Shown here in pieces: positions 26,943-35,458 of a stretch of DNA of 64,000 nt. The position numbers were made by a program, and so were the translations under genes. Source of the stretch: Chryseobacterium sp. Tr-659 (lineage in GTDB: Bacteria; Bacteroidota; Bacteroidia; Flavobacteriales; Weeksellaceae); the NCBI RefSeq assembly GCF_011752975.1, contig NZ_VWWP01000001.1, positions 558,001 through 622,000 on the forward strand. Reading direction: 5' to 3'. Every line of letters starts with the position of its first letter. Position 1 is the stretch's first letter. The notes beneath the pieces were generated by a model. The model made no database searches and had not been told where the DNA came from. It saw only the letters and a list, made by a program, of their open reading frames with translations.

Positions 26943-27569
26943 ATGAAAAAATTTTTATTAACAGCGACTATGCTTGTGTGCTTTTCAGCACTTTCTCAGG
27001 CTCAGCAGGGGCGCGTGGGGATTAACACAACCACACCTGCCGCAACTTTAGATGTAGCAGCAACTACTACTGATAATGCTAGACCTGATGCCTTATTAGT
27101 CCCTCGTATGACGGCAGCAGAATTATCTTCTAAAGATGATACCAGTGGAACATATGGTGCGCCTCAGAATGGAGCATTAGTTTACATTACAGCAGGTACT
27201 GGAGCCGGAGCTAGAAAAGCTAAAATTACAGGACCAGGGTTCTATTATTTTGATAATACTGTCCCTGAATGGAAACCTTTCGTTGGAACTCCTGCCCCTG
27301 CCGGAATGACAGTAAGAGCACAAACAGCTGCTACAATCTCTGATGCTGATTTAAATAATGCAATTGTGGTAACATCAAATGTGACGTTTAATTTAGCTAC
27401 ATTAACAAAGACCAACGGTAAAACTATTACATTTATAGATGCAACCAATGGAGCTTTTTTTAGTGTAACAGGTGTACATAGTACAGCTTCAACTACACCT
27501 CTTCAATCAGGTGGAGCACTATCTTACATTTGTGACGGAACAAACTGGTTTAGTTATAACTCATTCTAA
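26943..27569 (+). CDS. Secreted protein with VGIN surface motif, unknown function
   Basis: The 208-residue protein has a signal peptide (FLLTATMLVCFSALSQAQ, cleavage about after residue 20). The mature part starts GRVGINTTTPAATLDV, a motif common at the start of Bacteroidota surface and phage-tail-like proteins. A later part (about 120-208) has a repeated hydrophobic pattern including FNLATLTKTNGKTITFID and SYICDGTNWFSY, resembling the tail-fibre-like end domain of such proteins. No enzymatic motif was found and there is no T9SS domain. It is followed after 14 bases by a second secreted protein, and both are probably co-expressed from the upstream promoter. Confidence 0.75.
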   Translation: MKKFLLTATMLVCFSALSQAQQGRVGINTTTPAATLDVAATTTDNARPDALLVPRMTAAELSSKDDTSGTYGAPQNGALVYITAGTGAGARKAKITGPGFYYFDNTVPEWKPFVGTPAPAGMTVRAQTAATISDADLNNAIVVTSNVTFNLATLTKTNGKTITFIDATNGAFFSVTGVHSTASTTPLQSGGALSYICDGTNWFSYNSF

Positions 27570-27583
27570 TACAAGACACAATT

Positions 27584-28306
27584 ATGAAAATATATTTAAC
27601 ATCCGCATTATTTGCCATTGTTGCAGTATCAACTACCGCTTTTGCTCAATTAAGATCAAATAATACTATAAGTGCTACAGTAGCTACTCAGTCTGTATTT
27701 TTGGATGCTTCAGCAAATGGATTTACAACTTCAGCCAATAATGGTAAAGGTTTAGCTTTTCCAAGAACAAACCTGACAACTTTTACATTTGTTACCCCGG
27801 TAACGAGTGCTCTTAATTTCCCGACTGCATATGACGGGATGATTGTATATAACTCTACGGCTGGTACTACTCCTGCTACAGGATCAGGTATCGGAGGACA
27901 AACGGTAGGTGTAGGTTTCTATTATTTTAGCAACCCAACTCCAACTCCTGCTTTTTCTTCTGCTTCTGGACAATGGTTACCATTAGGAGGTTCTCCTAGA
28001 GTTAATTATGTAAATAATACAGAAGTTGTTACCAATACAGCAGTAAATAATGCTCCAGTTTATGCATATAAAGGAACATTTACTGCTTCAGGTACTTCTA
28101 CAGCGGTTGATATCCCTTCACCGACAGGTATGACAGGGCTATATGGTATTACTATTTATAAGTCTGGTTCAGGAACAGTATATTCCAGAGATTTATATTC
28201 TTATACGGTTGCAACCACTGCCGGAAACGCAATTACAGGTTCACCTAGCATGTCAGTTGTTTATCCTGCAGGAACATATGATTATGTAATAGAATATTTA
28301 AAATAA
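27584..28306 (+). CDS. Secreted protein of unknown function
   Basis: The 240-residue protein has a signal peptide (YLTSALFAIVAVSTTAFAQ, cleavage about residue 22). The mature protein is rich in Ser, Thr, Gly and Asn. Its segments SANGFTTSANNGKGLAFPRTNL and YDGMIVYNSTAG match the layout of the preceding gene product (FPRTNL beside PRMTAAEL; VYNS beside VYIT), so the two are distantly related. The C-terminal half is beta-rich. No catalytic motif or lipobox is visible. A strong terminator lies 21 bases after the stop, closing a two-gene unit. Confidence 0.72.
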   Translation: MKIYLTSALFAIVAVSTTAFAQLRSNNTISATVATQSVFLDASANGFTTSANNGKGLAFPRTNLTTFTFVTPVTSALNFPTAYDGMIVYNSTAGTTPATGSGIGGQTVGVGFYYFSNPTPTPAFSSASGQWLPLGGSPRVNYVNNTEVVTNTAVNNAPVYAYKGTFTASGTSTAVDIPSPTGMTGLYGITIYKSGSGTVYSRDLYSYTVATTAGNAITGSPSMSVVYPAGTYDYVIEYLK

Positions 28307-28327
28307 AGAATTTATTTCATCACATAA

Positions 28328-28355
28328 AAAAACCAATGAGAAATCATTGGTTTTT
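28328..28355 (+). terminator. Terminator after the secreted-protein pair
   Basis: A perfect 12-bp stem (AAAAACCAATGA with TCATTGGTTTTT) closes a GAAA tetraloop. The T-run of the stem is followed by ACTTTTT. Confidence 0.85.
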
Positions 28356-29049
28356 ACTTTTTATAGAAGTTTTAAAATGCTTTAAAAGCAATGAGAATAT
28401 GTTTAATGCTCTTTAAATATGATTCAGAGAATCCATTAAATATTTGTTAGCTTATATTATTGAAATAGATTCTAAGCCTGATTTTTCTTAAGATGGTCTT
28501 TTATCAGTAATCATCAAAACTCATTTTAGTTATGTGAATCAATCCTTACAGATATCTTTTATTTATTGCTTTCAGAAAGAAATTTTTGAGGGGGTTGACA
28601 GAAATGAATCATAAAAATGAAGTGGAATTTGTCTATGGTATAAATTTTGATCTTTCAAATCAACGTTAAAGTGATTTTTAAAACTTGATCTTTATATCTT
28701 TAAAGGTCTTCTGTCAGAAACTTTTTTCAAAGTTGAGTTCTTAAGACTTTTATATTTTTGAGGTTGATTTTTAGGACATAAACTAAAAATTTAAATTTCG
28801 TAACAATTTGATTTTCAGTAGTTTTTGAATTTTGAATTTTTTAATTATGCTTAAATTAGTTAATTATATTAACTTTTTACGTATTTTTTTAACACTTTTT
28901 AACACTACTCCGTAAAATCCCTATTCATAGGGTATTGCAAGGTTCTTTAACATAACTTTAAACTTTTATTAACGGTTTTTAACATATTGAATAGGGACTT
29001 ATAAAGATTCCTGATACTTTTGCTCCGTCAAAACCAATAAAAGTTCAAA
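28356..29049. other. Gene-free stretch before rlpA
   Basis: About 690 bases without a convincing gene. The first 500 bases show nothing clear. The last 180 are very AT-rich and contain six TTAAC motifs, a palindrome CCCTAT-TC-ATAGGG at 28919-28932, and a further GAATAGGGA at 28989-28997 that pairs with TCCCTATTC at 28918-28926. A TACTTTTG -7 box lies at 29015-29022. Confidence 0.5.
29015..29022 (+). promoter_or_regulatory. -7 box of the rlpA promoter
   Basis: TACTTTTG matches TAnnTTTG and is 27 bases before the rlpA start. The nearest TTG upstream (28987-28989) is 25 bases away, longer than normal, so a regulator may help. The palindrome region described above lies just upstream. Confidence 0.5.
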
Positions 29050-29421
29050 ATGATGAAAAGATTCATTCTCGTAATCATAATGATGATTTCAACCTTAGGG
29101 ATTTACTCTTTTACAAGTAATGCCTTAGATGCGAAAAAAACAAGTTATGCATCGTACTACCACGATAAATTTAACGGTAGAAAAACCGCTAGCGGTGAGA
29201 TCTTTGATAACTCAAAGTTTACTGCAGCAAACAGAACGCTTCCATTTGGAACAAACGTTAAGGTAACAAACCTTAAAAATGGTAAAGAGGTAATAGTGAG
29301 AATTAATGACAGAGGGCCTTTCCATTCATCAAGATCTTTAGACATGTCTAAAGCAGCGTTCGATGAGATCGGAGATATCAATCATGGTACTATTCCGGTC
29401 GAATATGAAATTGTCGATTAA
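29050..29421 (+). CDS. RlpA-like septal-ring/peptidoglycan protein
   Basis: The 123-residue protein has a signal peptide (about 1-26) and a single double-psi beta-barrel of the RlpA type. Motifs are ASYYHDKFNGRKTASGE (about 34-50), AANRTLPFGTNVKVTNL (about 60-76) and the catalytic-Asp motif INDRGPF (about 87-93). RlpA proteins are lytic transglycosylases acting on denuded glycan strands at the division site. This version is short, with no lipobox and no SPOR domain, so septal targeting is not certain. Two adjacent ATGs are possible starts. It ends before a bidirectional terminator shared with xth. Confidence 0.85.
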   Translation: MMKRFILVIIMMISTLGIYSFTSNALDAKKTSYASYYHDKFNGRKTASGEIFDNSKFTAANRTLPFGTNVKVTNLKNGKEVIVRINDRGPFHSSRSLDMSKAAFDEIGDINHGTIPVEYEIVD

Positions 29422-29440
29422 TTTTATGATTTAAATTAAA

Positions 29441-29469
29441 AAAAAGCCAGCTGATTCAGCTGGCTTTTT
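29441..29469. terminator. Bidirectional terminator between rlpA and xth
   Basis: AAAAAGCCAGCTG pairs with CAGCTGGCTTTTT across a 3-base loop. A and T runs on both sides let it serve the convergent genes on both strands. Confidence 0.88.
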
Positions 29470-29491
29470 GTATGGGCATACACTACCTTAT

Positions 29492-30256
29492 TTATACATC
29501 CAGCTCCAATAAAGCAGGGCAATGATCAGAATGTACTGCCTCCTTTAAAATAGCAGCCCTGTTGAGCTTATCTTTTAAACTATAAGATGTGAAGTTATAA
29601 TCCAGTCTCCAGCCTTTATTTCTGGCTCTTGAGTTTTGTCTGTAACTCCACCAGGTATAATTGTCAGGTTCATTGTTAAAGAACCTGAAACTGTCAATAA
29701 GTTCACATTCATTAATGAAATTAGTCATCCATTCTCTTTCCATAGGAAGAAACCCTGAAACATTCTTTAAGCCAACAGGGTTATGTATATCAATGGCCTC
29801 ATGGCAGATATTAAAATCTCCGGAGATAATAAGGTTCGGAATTTCCTTTTTTAAATTCTTGATATATTCCAGAAAATCATGGCAGAACTGCATTTTAAAA
29901 TCCAGTCTCTCAATATTAGAGGCAGAAGGGACATATACGGAAATAGCAGAAAATCCATCGAAATCCGCCCGGATGATTCTCCCTTCATTATCATAGCTTT
30001 CAATACCACAACCATACTCTACATGGTTGGGTTTGATTTTTGAGGCAATTCCGACCCCGCTATAGCCTTTTCTTACCGCCGAATGCCAATAACTGTGATA
30101 ACCTAATTTTTCAAGACTTTCGATATCTATCTGATCGTTTCCAGCCTTACTCTCCTGGATTGATATGATATCCGGATCCGCAGCCTTAAGCCAGCCCAGA
30201 AAATCTTTGGTAAATGCTGCCCGGATTCCGTTAACGTTGTATGTAATTAATCTCAT
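29492..30256 (-). CDS. xth: Exodeoxyribonuclease III
   Basis: The 254-residue protein shows the full ExoIII/AP-endonuclease motif order. LITYNVNGIRAAF is at the start, SIQESKA follows (metal-binding Glu at about residue 34), and NLIISGDFNICH comes later. Near the end are NYTWWSYRQNSRARNKGWRLDY and the catalytic SDHCPALLEL. The family cleaves DNA at abasic sites and removes 3' blocks. It overlaps the YciI-like gene by ATGA, so both are made from one message. Its start ATG is at 30254-30256. Confidence 0.94.
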   Translation of the reverse strand: MRLITYNVNGIRAAFTKDFLGWLKAADPDIISIQESKAGNDQIDIESLEKLGYHSYWHSAVRKGYSGVGIASKIKPNHVEYGCGIESYDNEGRIIRADFDGFSAISVYVPSASNIERLDFKMQFCHDFLEYIKNLKKEIPNLIISGDFNICHEAIDIHNPVGLKNVSGFLPMEREWMTNFINECELIDSFRFFNNEPDNYTWWSYRQNSRARNKGWRLDYNFTSYSLKDKLNRAAILKEAVHSDHCPALLELDV

Positions 30257-30546
30257 GAATCTTTTATAAAAGTTTTAAAATTTTCGTTGTATTTCGAAGG
30301 AATAAATTCAGTGACATCATAGTCCGCGATTTCATAAATATAAAAAGGGTCTTCAGAAATGATTTTTTCAATCTCATTCCTTGATGATGCATTGGCAATA
30401 ATGATACCTCCCGTTCTGGGTTCTTTTCTTCCGGAAGCAATGAATAGCCCTGATTCATAATGCTTGTTAAGAAAAATATTATGCTGAGGAATAAGCCGCT
30501 CTATATCTTCAATAGAACTCTTATAGATAAGCGAAATAATAAACAT
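30253..30546 (-). CDS. YciI-like protein
   Basis: The ATG at 30544-30546 gives 97 residues starting MFIISLIYKSSIEDIERL; a longer frame would run through a terminator hairpin and lacks a signal. The fold pattern is YciI/dimeric ferredoxin-like, with HNIFLNKHYESGLFIASG and a conserved His/Asp-type pocket (GGIIIANASS, DPFYIYEIADYDVTEF). Related proteins bind small aromatic compounds or act as auxiliary enzymes, and no specific function is known. It lies 100 bases after porX and overlaps xth by 4 bases. Confidence 0.8.
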   Translation of the reverse strand: MFIISLIYKSSIEDIERLIPQHNIFLNKHYESGLFIASGRKEPRTGGIIIANASSRNEIEKIISEDPFYIYEIADYDVTEFIPSKYNENFKTFIKDS

Positions 30547-30584
30547 GAATTTATTTTTTACGAAGATATGAACTATAAAAAAGA

Positions 30585-30614
30585 GGCGGAAAAAATCGAA
30601 AGATTTTTTCCGCC
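30585..30614 (-). terminator. Terminator after porX
   Basis: A 13-bp stem, GGCGGAAAAAATC with GATTTTTTCCGCC, closes a GAAA loop (TTTC on the minus strand). Read on the minus strand it is followed by TCTTTTTT. It lies 32 bases after porX. Confidence 0.82.
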
Positions 30615-30646
30615 TTAAACCCAAAATTAAATAAACTATAAAAAAA

Positions 30647-32191
30647 CTACTTGGGTTCTAAAATGCTGATAGGAATAATACACTCTTCCAGTGAAATTCC
30701 TCCATGTTGGTAGGTTTCTTTATAGTAATTTACAAAATGATTGTAATTCTTAGGGTAAGCCAGGAAAATATTATTTTTGGCAAAAATATATTTCGAGCTT
30801 AAGTTTCCTTTGGGAAGGAATAGTTTTTCCGGATTAGTGATGGCCCATACGTCACTATCATCATACGTTAAACTCTTACCGGTCTTATATCGAATATTGG
30901 TTGAGGTTTCTCTGTCTCCAACAACTTTGCTCGGTTTCTTTACATACACTGTTCCGTGGTCTGTGGTGATCACTAGTTTGTAACCATTTTCCGCTGCCGT
31001 TTTGACGATTTTCATTAGTGAAGAATTCTCAAACCAGTTGAAGGTAAGAGAACGGAAAGTTTTATCATCACGAATCAGCTGGTCCACAATATGATTATCT
31101 GTTTTAGCATGAGAAAGAATATCAATGAAATTGTATACAATCACCAACAGGTCATTATTTTTATGCTGATTAAAATCATCATAGATCTTTCTTTCAAAAT
31201 CGGCGTTCAATACTTTAAGATATTTCATGGATTTGGAACCAAGACCAATTCTTTTCATCTGATCTTCAAGGAAGTCACGCTCAAATTCATTCTTATTCCC
31301 TTCCTCATTATCATTAAACCACTTATCCGGGAAACGTTTTTCAATTTCTGAAGGCATTAATCCTGCAAAAAAAGAATTTCTTGCATATTGCGTAGCCGTA
31401 GGAAGGATGCTATAGTAGTAATCTTCCGATATTTTGTTGTAATATTTTGTAAATAATGGCTCAATCACCTTCCATTGATCGTAACGAAGATTGTCCACCA
31501 TAAGTAAAAGCACTTTTTCTTTTTCAACCTCTGGTTTTACTTTTTCCTTGAAAAGAGTGTGGCTCATCATAGGCTTATCAGAATCGGTAAGCCAGTCTTC
31601 ATAATTCTTCTCAATGAACTTGGCAAACTGAATATTGGCTTCTTCCTTTTGTGACTGAAGAAGATCAGCAAACTCATTATCCGCTACCTTATCAAATTTA
31701 ATTTCCCAGCTCAGGATCTTTTTATAATATTCAGCCCATTCCTGGTATGTTCTCAGATAAGAAAGCTCCATAGAAAGGTTTCTGAATTCCTGCTGGTACT
31801 GTAAAATCGTTTTTTGCTCCACCAGATTATCCTGCTGAAGATTTTTCTTTAAAGAAAGTAATATTTGGTTTGGGTTTACAGGCTTTAAAATATAATCGGC
31901 AATCTGAGAACCGATAGCCTCTTCCATGATGTGCTCTTCCTCACTTTTGGTCACCATTACAATCTTTAAGGAATTATCTTTTTCCTTAATCATAGGAATA
32001 GCTTCCAATCCGGAGATGCCAGGCATATTTTCATCAATTAACGTTAACGCAAATTTCTCTGAATCCATAAGCTCCAAAGCTTCATTCACGTTATTGACTG
32101 GGGTTACCTGATAGCCCTTCTTTTCTAAAAATACGATATGAGGTTTGAGTAAATCTATTTCATCATCGATCCATAATATCTTTTCTGACAT
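30647..32191 (-). CDS. porX: PorX-type response regulator with PglZ domain
   Basis: The 514-residue protein starts with a CheY-like receiver (about 4-115): acidic pocket Asp9-Asp10, phospho-acceptor Asp53 in LIDENMPG, and the switch Thr/Lys in VTKSEEE and ILKPVNP. It continues with a linker and a PglZ/alkaline-phosphatase-like domain with MVDNLRYDQW (about 234-243), TTDHGTV and a conserved C-terminal HGGISLEEC. This is the PorX layout; in Porphyromonas and Flavobacteria PorX with PorY regulates type IX secretion. There is no adjacent sensor kinase, which is normal for porX. A T9SS cargo-like gene is elsewhere in this window (44879-45229). Confidence 0.92.
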   Translation of the reverse strand: MSEKILWIDDEIDLLKPHIVFLEKKGYQVTPVNNVNEALELMDSEKFALTLIDENMPGISGLEAIPMIKEKDNSLKIVMVTKSEEEHIMEEAIGSQIADYILKPVNPNQILLSLKKNLQQDNLVEQKTILQYQQEFRNLSMELSYLRTYQEWAEYYKKILSWEIKFDKVADNEFADLLQSQKEEANIQFAKFIEKNYEDWLTDSDKPMMSHTLFKEKVKPEVEKEKVLLLMVDNLRYDQWKVIEPLFTKYYNKISEDYYYSILPTATQYARNSFFAGLMPSEIEKRFPDKWFNDNEEGNKNEFERDFLEDQMKRIGLGSKSMKYLKVLNADFERKIYDDFNQHKNNDLLVIVYNFIDILSHAKTDNHIVDQLIRDDKTFRSLTFNWFENSSLMKIVKTAAENGYKLVITTDHGTVYVKKPSKVVGDRETSTNIRYKTGKSLTYDDSDVWAITNPEKLFLPKGNLSSKYIFAKNNIFLAYPKNYNHFVNYYKETYQHGGISLEECIIPISILEPK

Positions 32192-32323
32192 AATTTATTT
32201 TTTACATGGTTATTGTATCAAAATGTTGACCAAATCCTTTTAAAATCTCACAAAATCGGAAGATTAAAAGTTAAATATTAGTTAAATGAAAATGCCACGC
32301 GGAATTTCATATTTTGGTTTTAT

Positions 32324-33964
32324 TTAATTATTGTTCTTTATATGTTCTAAAGCTCTTTCCAGTACTTCATCCTTTCCGCTTTTAAGCCCTTCCAGACTAG
32401 GCTTTACCAAAATATCAGGAATAATCCCGATACGCTGTGTTTCTCTGCCGTCCGGATAATAAGCACCAAGACCGGAAAAGCGGGTACTAAGGCCTGCAAT
32501 TTTAAAAGAGATAACATCACCGTTGGCTCCTGAGGTATTACTTCCGATTATTTTAGCTTTCGGATGCTGTTTGAACATCATAACGGTTGTCTCAGCTTGA
32601 CTTTGTGTACTCTCATCTACTAAAACGATAACATTCCCTTTATAGTATTCCGTGTTTTTTCTGCCAATACTATTTTGCTTACTGTAAAACTTACCTGGAT
32701 AATTGGTTTCAGGTAAAGTAAACTGATAGTAAACCGTAGTTTGTGGAAGAAAAAGCGTACTTAATGGTCTGATGGTTTGTCTGGGGTAATTCCTGAGATC
32801 AAAAATAATGGATTTTGCAGACTTTAAGTTTGAGTACATTTCATCTATATCATTTTTTTCTAAAACTCCCATATTGACATAACCCGTTTGCTTTGAATCA
32901 TCAATGAATTTCCATTTTTCAGGAACAGGAGCTTTCTCTGAAATAATATCTTTTTTCAGATAAGTTTTGGTTGTGATCTCCATATTTTGTCCGTTCCTTT
33001 CAATTTTGATGGAAACAGAATCTTTATTACTCAAAAGAAAAGCATTTTTTACCTTAAATATTTTACCCCACGAGTTGGAAGCAGGAATGTATTTTCCAAA
33101 ACCATTAACCATCTGAGAAATAGTTTTTCCTTCAATATCATAAATAATATCTCCAATATTCAACCGGATTTTCTCATTGAAACGGTTAGAATTGATTTTT
33201 GTGACCACAAGCTTTCCTTCCGCATAAGAATATTCTACAGGAACCTTTTTGCTGCCATACAGGAAATGGGAAATCAGTTTTGATGAAAGATAGGCATGTG
33301 AATCATCAGTTTTAGTGACCAGCTCAGCCAATGTCAGATGATAAGTTTCATCATCGGTGACAGCAAGAAATTTGGGAATCATCTCGGTCAGAACACTATT
33401 CCAGTTCTGATCGGTTTCATATTTATAAGGAAAAAAATATTCTACATAATTCCAGTATCTGAAGAGCTCCAGTAAAACAATCGATTGAGAAGTGAAATTT
33501 GAACTATATGATTTTTCATTCCTGAAAAATATTTTTCCTTCGTTTCTGCCAAAGTAATGACTGTCGCTAATATTTCGGTTGTTTTCAATGTAATGCAGCT
33601 TTTGCGAGATGTCTTCCGTAAAAATATCAGAGTTGTCTATCCAGCTCAGATCAAAATTTTTAAGAAAATAGATTTTCCCATGCTGTATTGAGCATTCTTT
33701 GCAGGGAGAGACCTTCCCCAAACCTTTGATCCAGACCGAATATAATTTATTTAATTCTGTTTTATTATGAACATTTTCAAGTTGATTGATTTTCTGGAAA
33801 AACTGCTGGTCCCAATCTGTATTTCCCTTTGCTACATAAGGATGATAGTATTTTAAAAATCCCCAAATTCTGCACAGAGATTCCAGTTTCTGATTTTCAG
33901 ATAAATTCTGTGCGGAAAATGATAAACTTAAAAAGAATAGAAAAAGAAGAAAATATGTACGCAT
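32324..33964 (-). CDS. Secreted S41-family peptidase
   Basis: The 546-residue protein has a signal peptide (FLLFLFFLSLSFSAQ, about 4-18). A PDZ-like segment lies near IRLNIGDIIYDIEGKTI (about 269-285), and the C-terminal peptidase domain contains YVNMGVLEKND, IFDLRNYPRQ and DESTQSQAETTVMMF, where Ser of SQAE is the likely nucleophile. The lysine region follows in AKIIGSNTSGANGD. S41 peptidases include tricorn and C-terminal processing proteases that act in the periplasm. A strong minus-strand promoter precedes it (33987-34017). Its substrate is unknown. Confidence 0.85.
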   Translation of the reverse strand: MRTYFLLFLFFLSLSFSAQNLSENQKLESLCRIWGFLKYYHPYVAKGNTDWDQQFFQKINQLENVHNKTELNKLYSVWIKGLGKVSPCKECSIQHGKIYFLKNFDLSWIDNSDIFTEDISQKLHYIENNRNISDSHYFGRNEGKIFFRNEKSYSSNFTSQSIVLLELFRYWNYVEYFFPYKYETDQNWNSVLTEMIPKFLAVTDDETYHLTLAELVTKTDDSHAYLSSKLISHFLYGSKKVPVEYSYAEGKLVVTKINSNRFNEKIRLNIGDIIYDIEGKTISQMVNGFGKYIPASNSWGKIFKVKNAFLLSNKDSVSIKIERNGQNMEITTKTYLKKDIISEKAPVPEKWKFIDDSKQTGYVNMGVLEKNDIDEMYSNLKSAKSIIFDLRNYPRQTIRPLSTLFLPQTTVYYQFTLPETNYPGKFYSKQNSIGRKNTEYYKGNVIVLVDESTQSQAETTVMMFKQHPKAKIIGSNTSGANGDVISFKIAGLSTRFSGLGAYYPDGRETQRIGIIPDILVKPSLEGLKSGKDEVLERALEHIKNNN

Positions 33965-33986
33965 TAAAGGTTATCGTGTTTTCTCT

Positions 33987-34017
33987 CAAAGATAGATTTT
34001 TGACTCCATAGCTGCAA
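33987..34017 (-). promoter_or_regulatory. Promoter of the S41 peptidase gene
   Basis: On the minus strand TTG (34015-34017), a 20-base spacer and TATCTTTG (33987-33994) form a close match to the Bacteroidota promoter, 22 bases before the start codon. Confidence 0.65.
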
Positions 34018-34131
34018 TTGTTTTTCAAACAATATTTGATAACAGAGTTGGTTGCTGGAAGATAGAAGTTATTGTTAGTATTATCTTCCAGCTTAATACT
34101 AATTTAACAAAAGCCTAAAATATAAAATCCC

Positions 34132-34139
34132 TAACTTTG
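34132..34139 (+). promoter_or_regulatory. -7 box of the HD-domain gene
   Basis: TAACTTTG matches TAnnTTTG and ends 21 bases before the chosen ATG at 34161. It overlaps an upstream TTG start option, which argues for the ATG. No clear -33 box was seen. Confidence 0.5.
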
Positions 34140-34160
34140 TTTACTAATATTGAAGTTTCA

Positions 34161-35387
34161 ATGCAGAATAAGCTAAAAATCATCAACGATCCTGTTCACG
34201 GGTTTATCAAAATTCCACACGAAATTTTATTTGATGTCATTGAGCATCCCTATTTTCAAAGGTTAAGAAGAATCGGGCAGACCGGTCTTCTGAATCTGAT
34301 ATTTCCGGGGGCTACTCACACAAGATTCCATCATGCGCTGGGAGCAATGCATCTGATGTTTACAGCATTGGAAACACTGAAACAGAAAGGGGTGAAAATT
34401 TCTGAAGAAGAAGAAAAGGGAGCGATGCTGGCGATTCTGATGCATGATATTGGTCATGGTCCGTTCTCTCATGCGCTTGAAAGTATGCTGATGGATGACT
34501 GGCATCATGAAAATCTGTCCTTATTATTAATGAATAAACTGAACGAGGAGTTTGGCGGGCAGTTATCTATGGCTATTGAAATGTTTCAGGGGAAATATCA
34601 CCGAAAATTCTTTAATCAGCTTATTTCATCACAGTTGGACGTTGATAGACTGGATTACCTTAAAAGAGACAGCTTTTTTACGGGAGTATCCGAAGGAAAT
34701 ATTAATACCCAGAGAATTATTTCCATGATGAATGTATGCGAAGAAGGAGAATTGGTAATTGATGCTAAAGGAATCTATTCCATTGAAAATTTTCTTACCG
34801 CCAGAATGTTTATGTATTGGCAGGTTTATTATCATAAAACGTCTGCGCTTGCTGAATTTCTTTTAGTTAAAATCCTGGAAAGAGCAAAATACCTGATCTC
34901 TCAGGGGGCTGATCTTCCGGCTACGGATAATTTAAAATACTTTTTGTATCGTGGGAAAACAGTGGCAACGGATGAAGATATAGAAAGATTTACAAAACTA
35001 GATGATAATGATGTGATTCAGGCTATGAAAGAATGGCAGAATTCGGACGACATCATCTTGTCATATTGGTGTCAATGTGTAATTCAGAGAAATCTGCCGA
35101 AAACAATTATCTCATCTCATCCGTTTGACCAGAAAATAATTGAAGAAAAAGTAAAAAATACTAATGAATTTTTCGGAATTGATAACGGGGAAGAATTGGT
35201 TCATGAAATAAAAAGAAAATTATTACCGTATCATGCCGAGAAACAGCCGATCTATTTATTGCAAAAAAACGGAAAAAGAACAAGGCTTCATGAGTCCGAA
35301 GATCAGCTTTTATCAGGGTTGATGGTGAATAAAACAACACGCTATATTCTTATGTTTCCAAGAGATATCTCCAAACTGGACTCTTAA
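34161..35387 (+). CDS. HD-domain phosphohydrolase
   Basis: From the ATG at 34161 the protein has 408 residues. The N-terminal half carries the HD metal site: RFHHALGAMH, then ILMHDIGHGPFSHALE with the HD pair (about 100-101), and a later Asp in SQLDVDRLDYLKRD. The family includes SamHD1-like and dGTPase-like enzymes that hydrolyse nucleotide phosphates, often called YdhJ or HD-superfamily proteins in Bacteroidota. The precise substrate is unknown. It is transcribed from its own -7 box at 34132 and stands just ahead of the lipid A genes. Confidence 0.85.
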   Translation: MQNKLKIINDPVHGFIKIPHEILFDVIEHPYFQRLRRIGQTGLLNLIFPGATHTRFHHALGAMHLMFTALETLKQKGVKISEEEEKGAMLAILMHDIGHGPFSHALESMLMDDWHHENLSLLLMNKLNEEFGGQLSMAIEMFQGKYHRKFFNQLISSQLDVDRLDYLKRDSFFTGVSEGNINTQRIISMMNVCEEGELVIDAKGIYSIENFLTARMFMYWQVYYHKTSALAEFLLVKILERAKYLISQGADLPATDNLKYFLYRGKTVATDEDIERFTKLDDNDVIQAMKEWQNSDDIILSYWCQCVIQRNLPKTIISSHPFDQKIIEEKVKNTNEFFGIDNGEELVHEIKRKLLPYHAEKQPIYLLQKNGKRTRLHESEDQLLSGLMVNKTTRYILMFPRDISKLDS

Positions 35388-35423
35388 AGAATATTAAAAT
35401 TTACGATCTGAAACCAAAAAATG

Positions 35424-35452
35424 TTTGCAAATTATAGAATTTCTTATCTTTG
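35424..35452 (+). promoter_or_regulatory. Promoter of the lpxD/lpxC-fabZ/lpxA operon
   Basis: TTTG at 35424-35427, a 17-base spacer and TATCTTTG at 35445-35452 match the consensus well. The -7 box ends only 6 bases before the lpxD ATG, so the message may have almost no leader. Confidence 0.62.
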
Positions 35453-35458
35453 CAGAAT

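Noticed and set aside
27472..27663. Frame between the two secreted-protein genes
   Set aside because: It overlaps both genes in another phase and has no start signal or motif.
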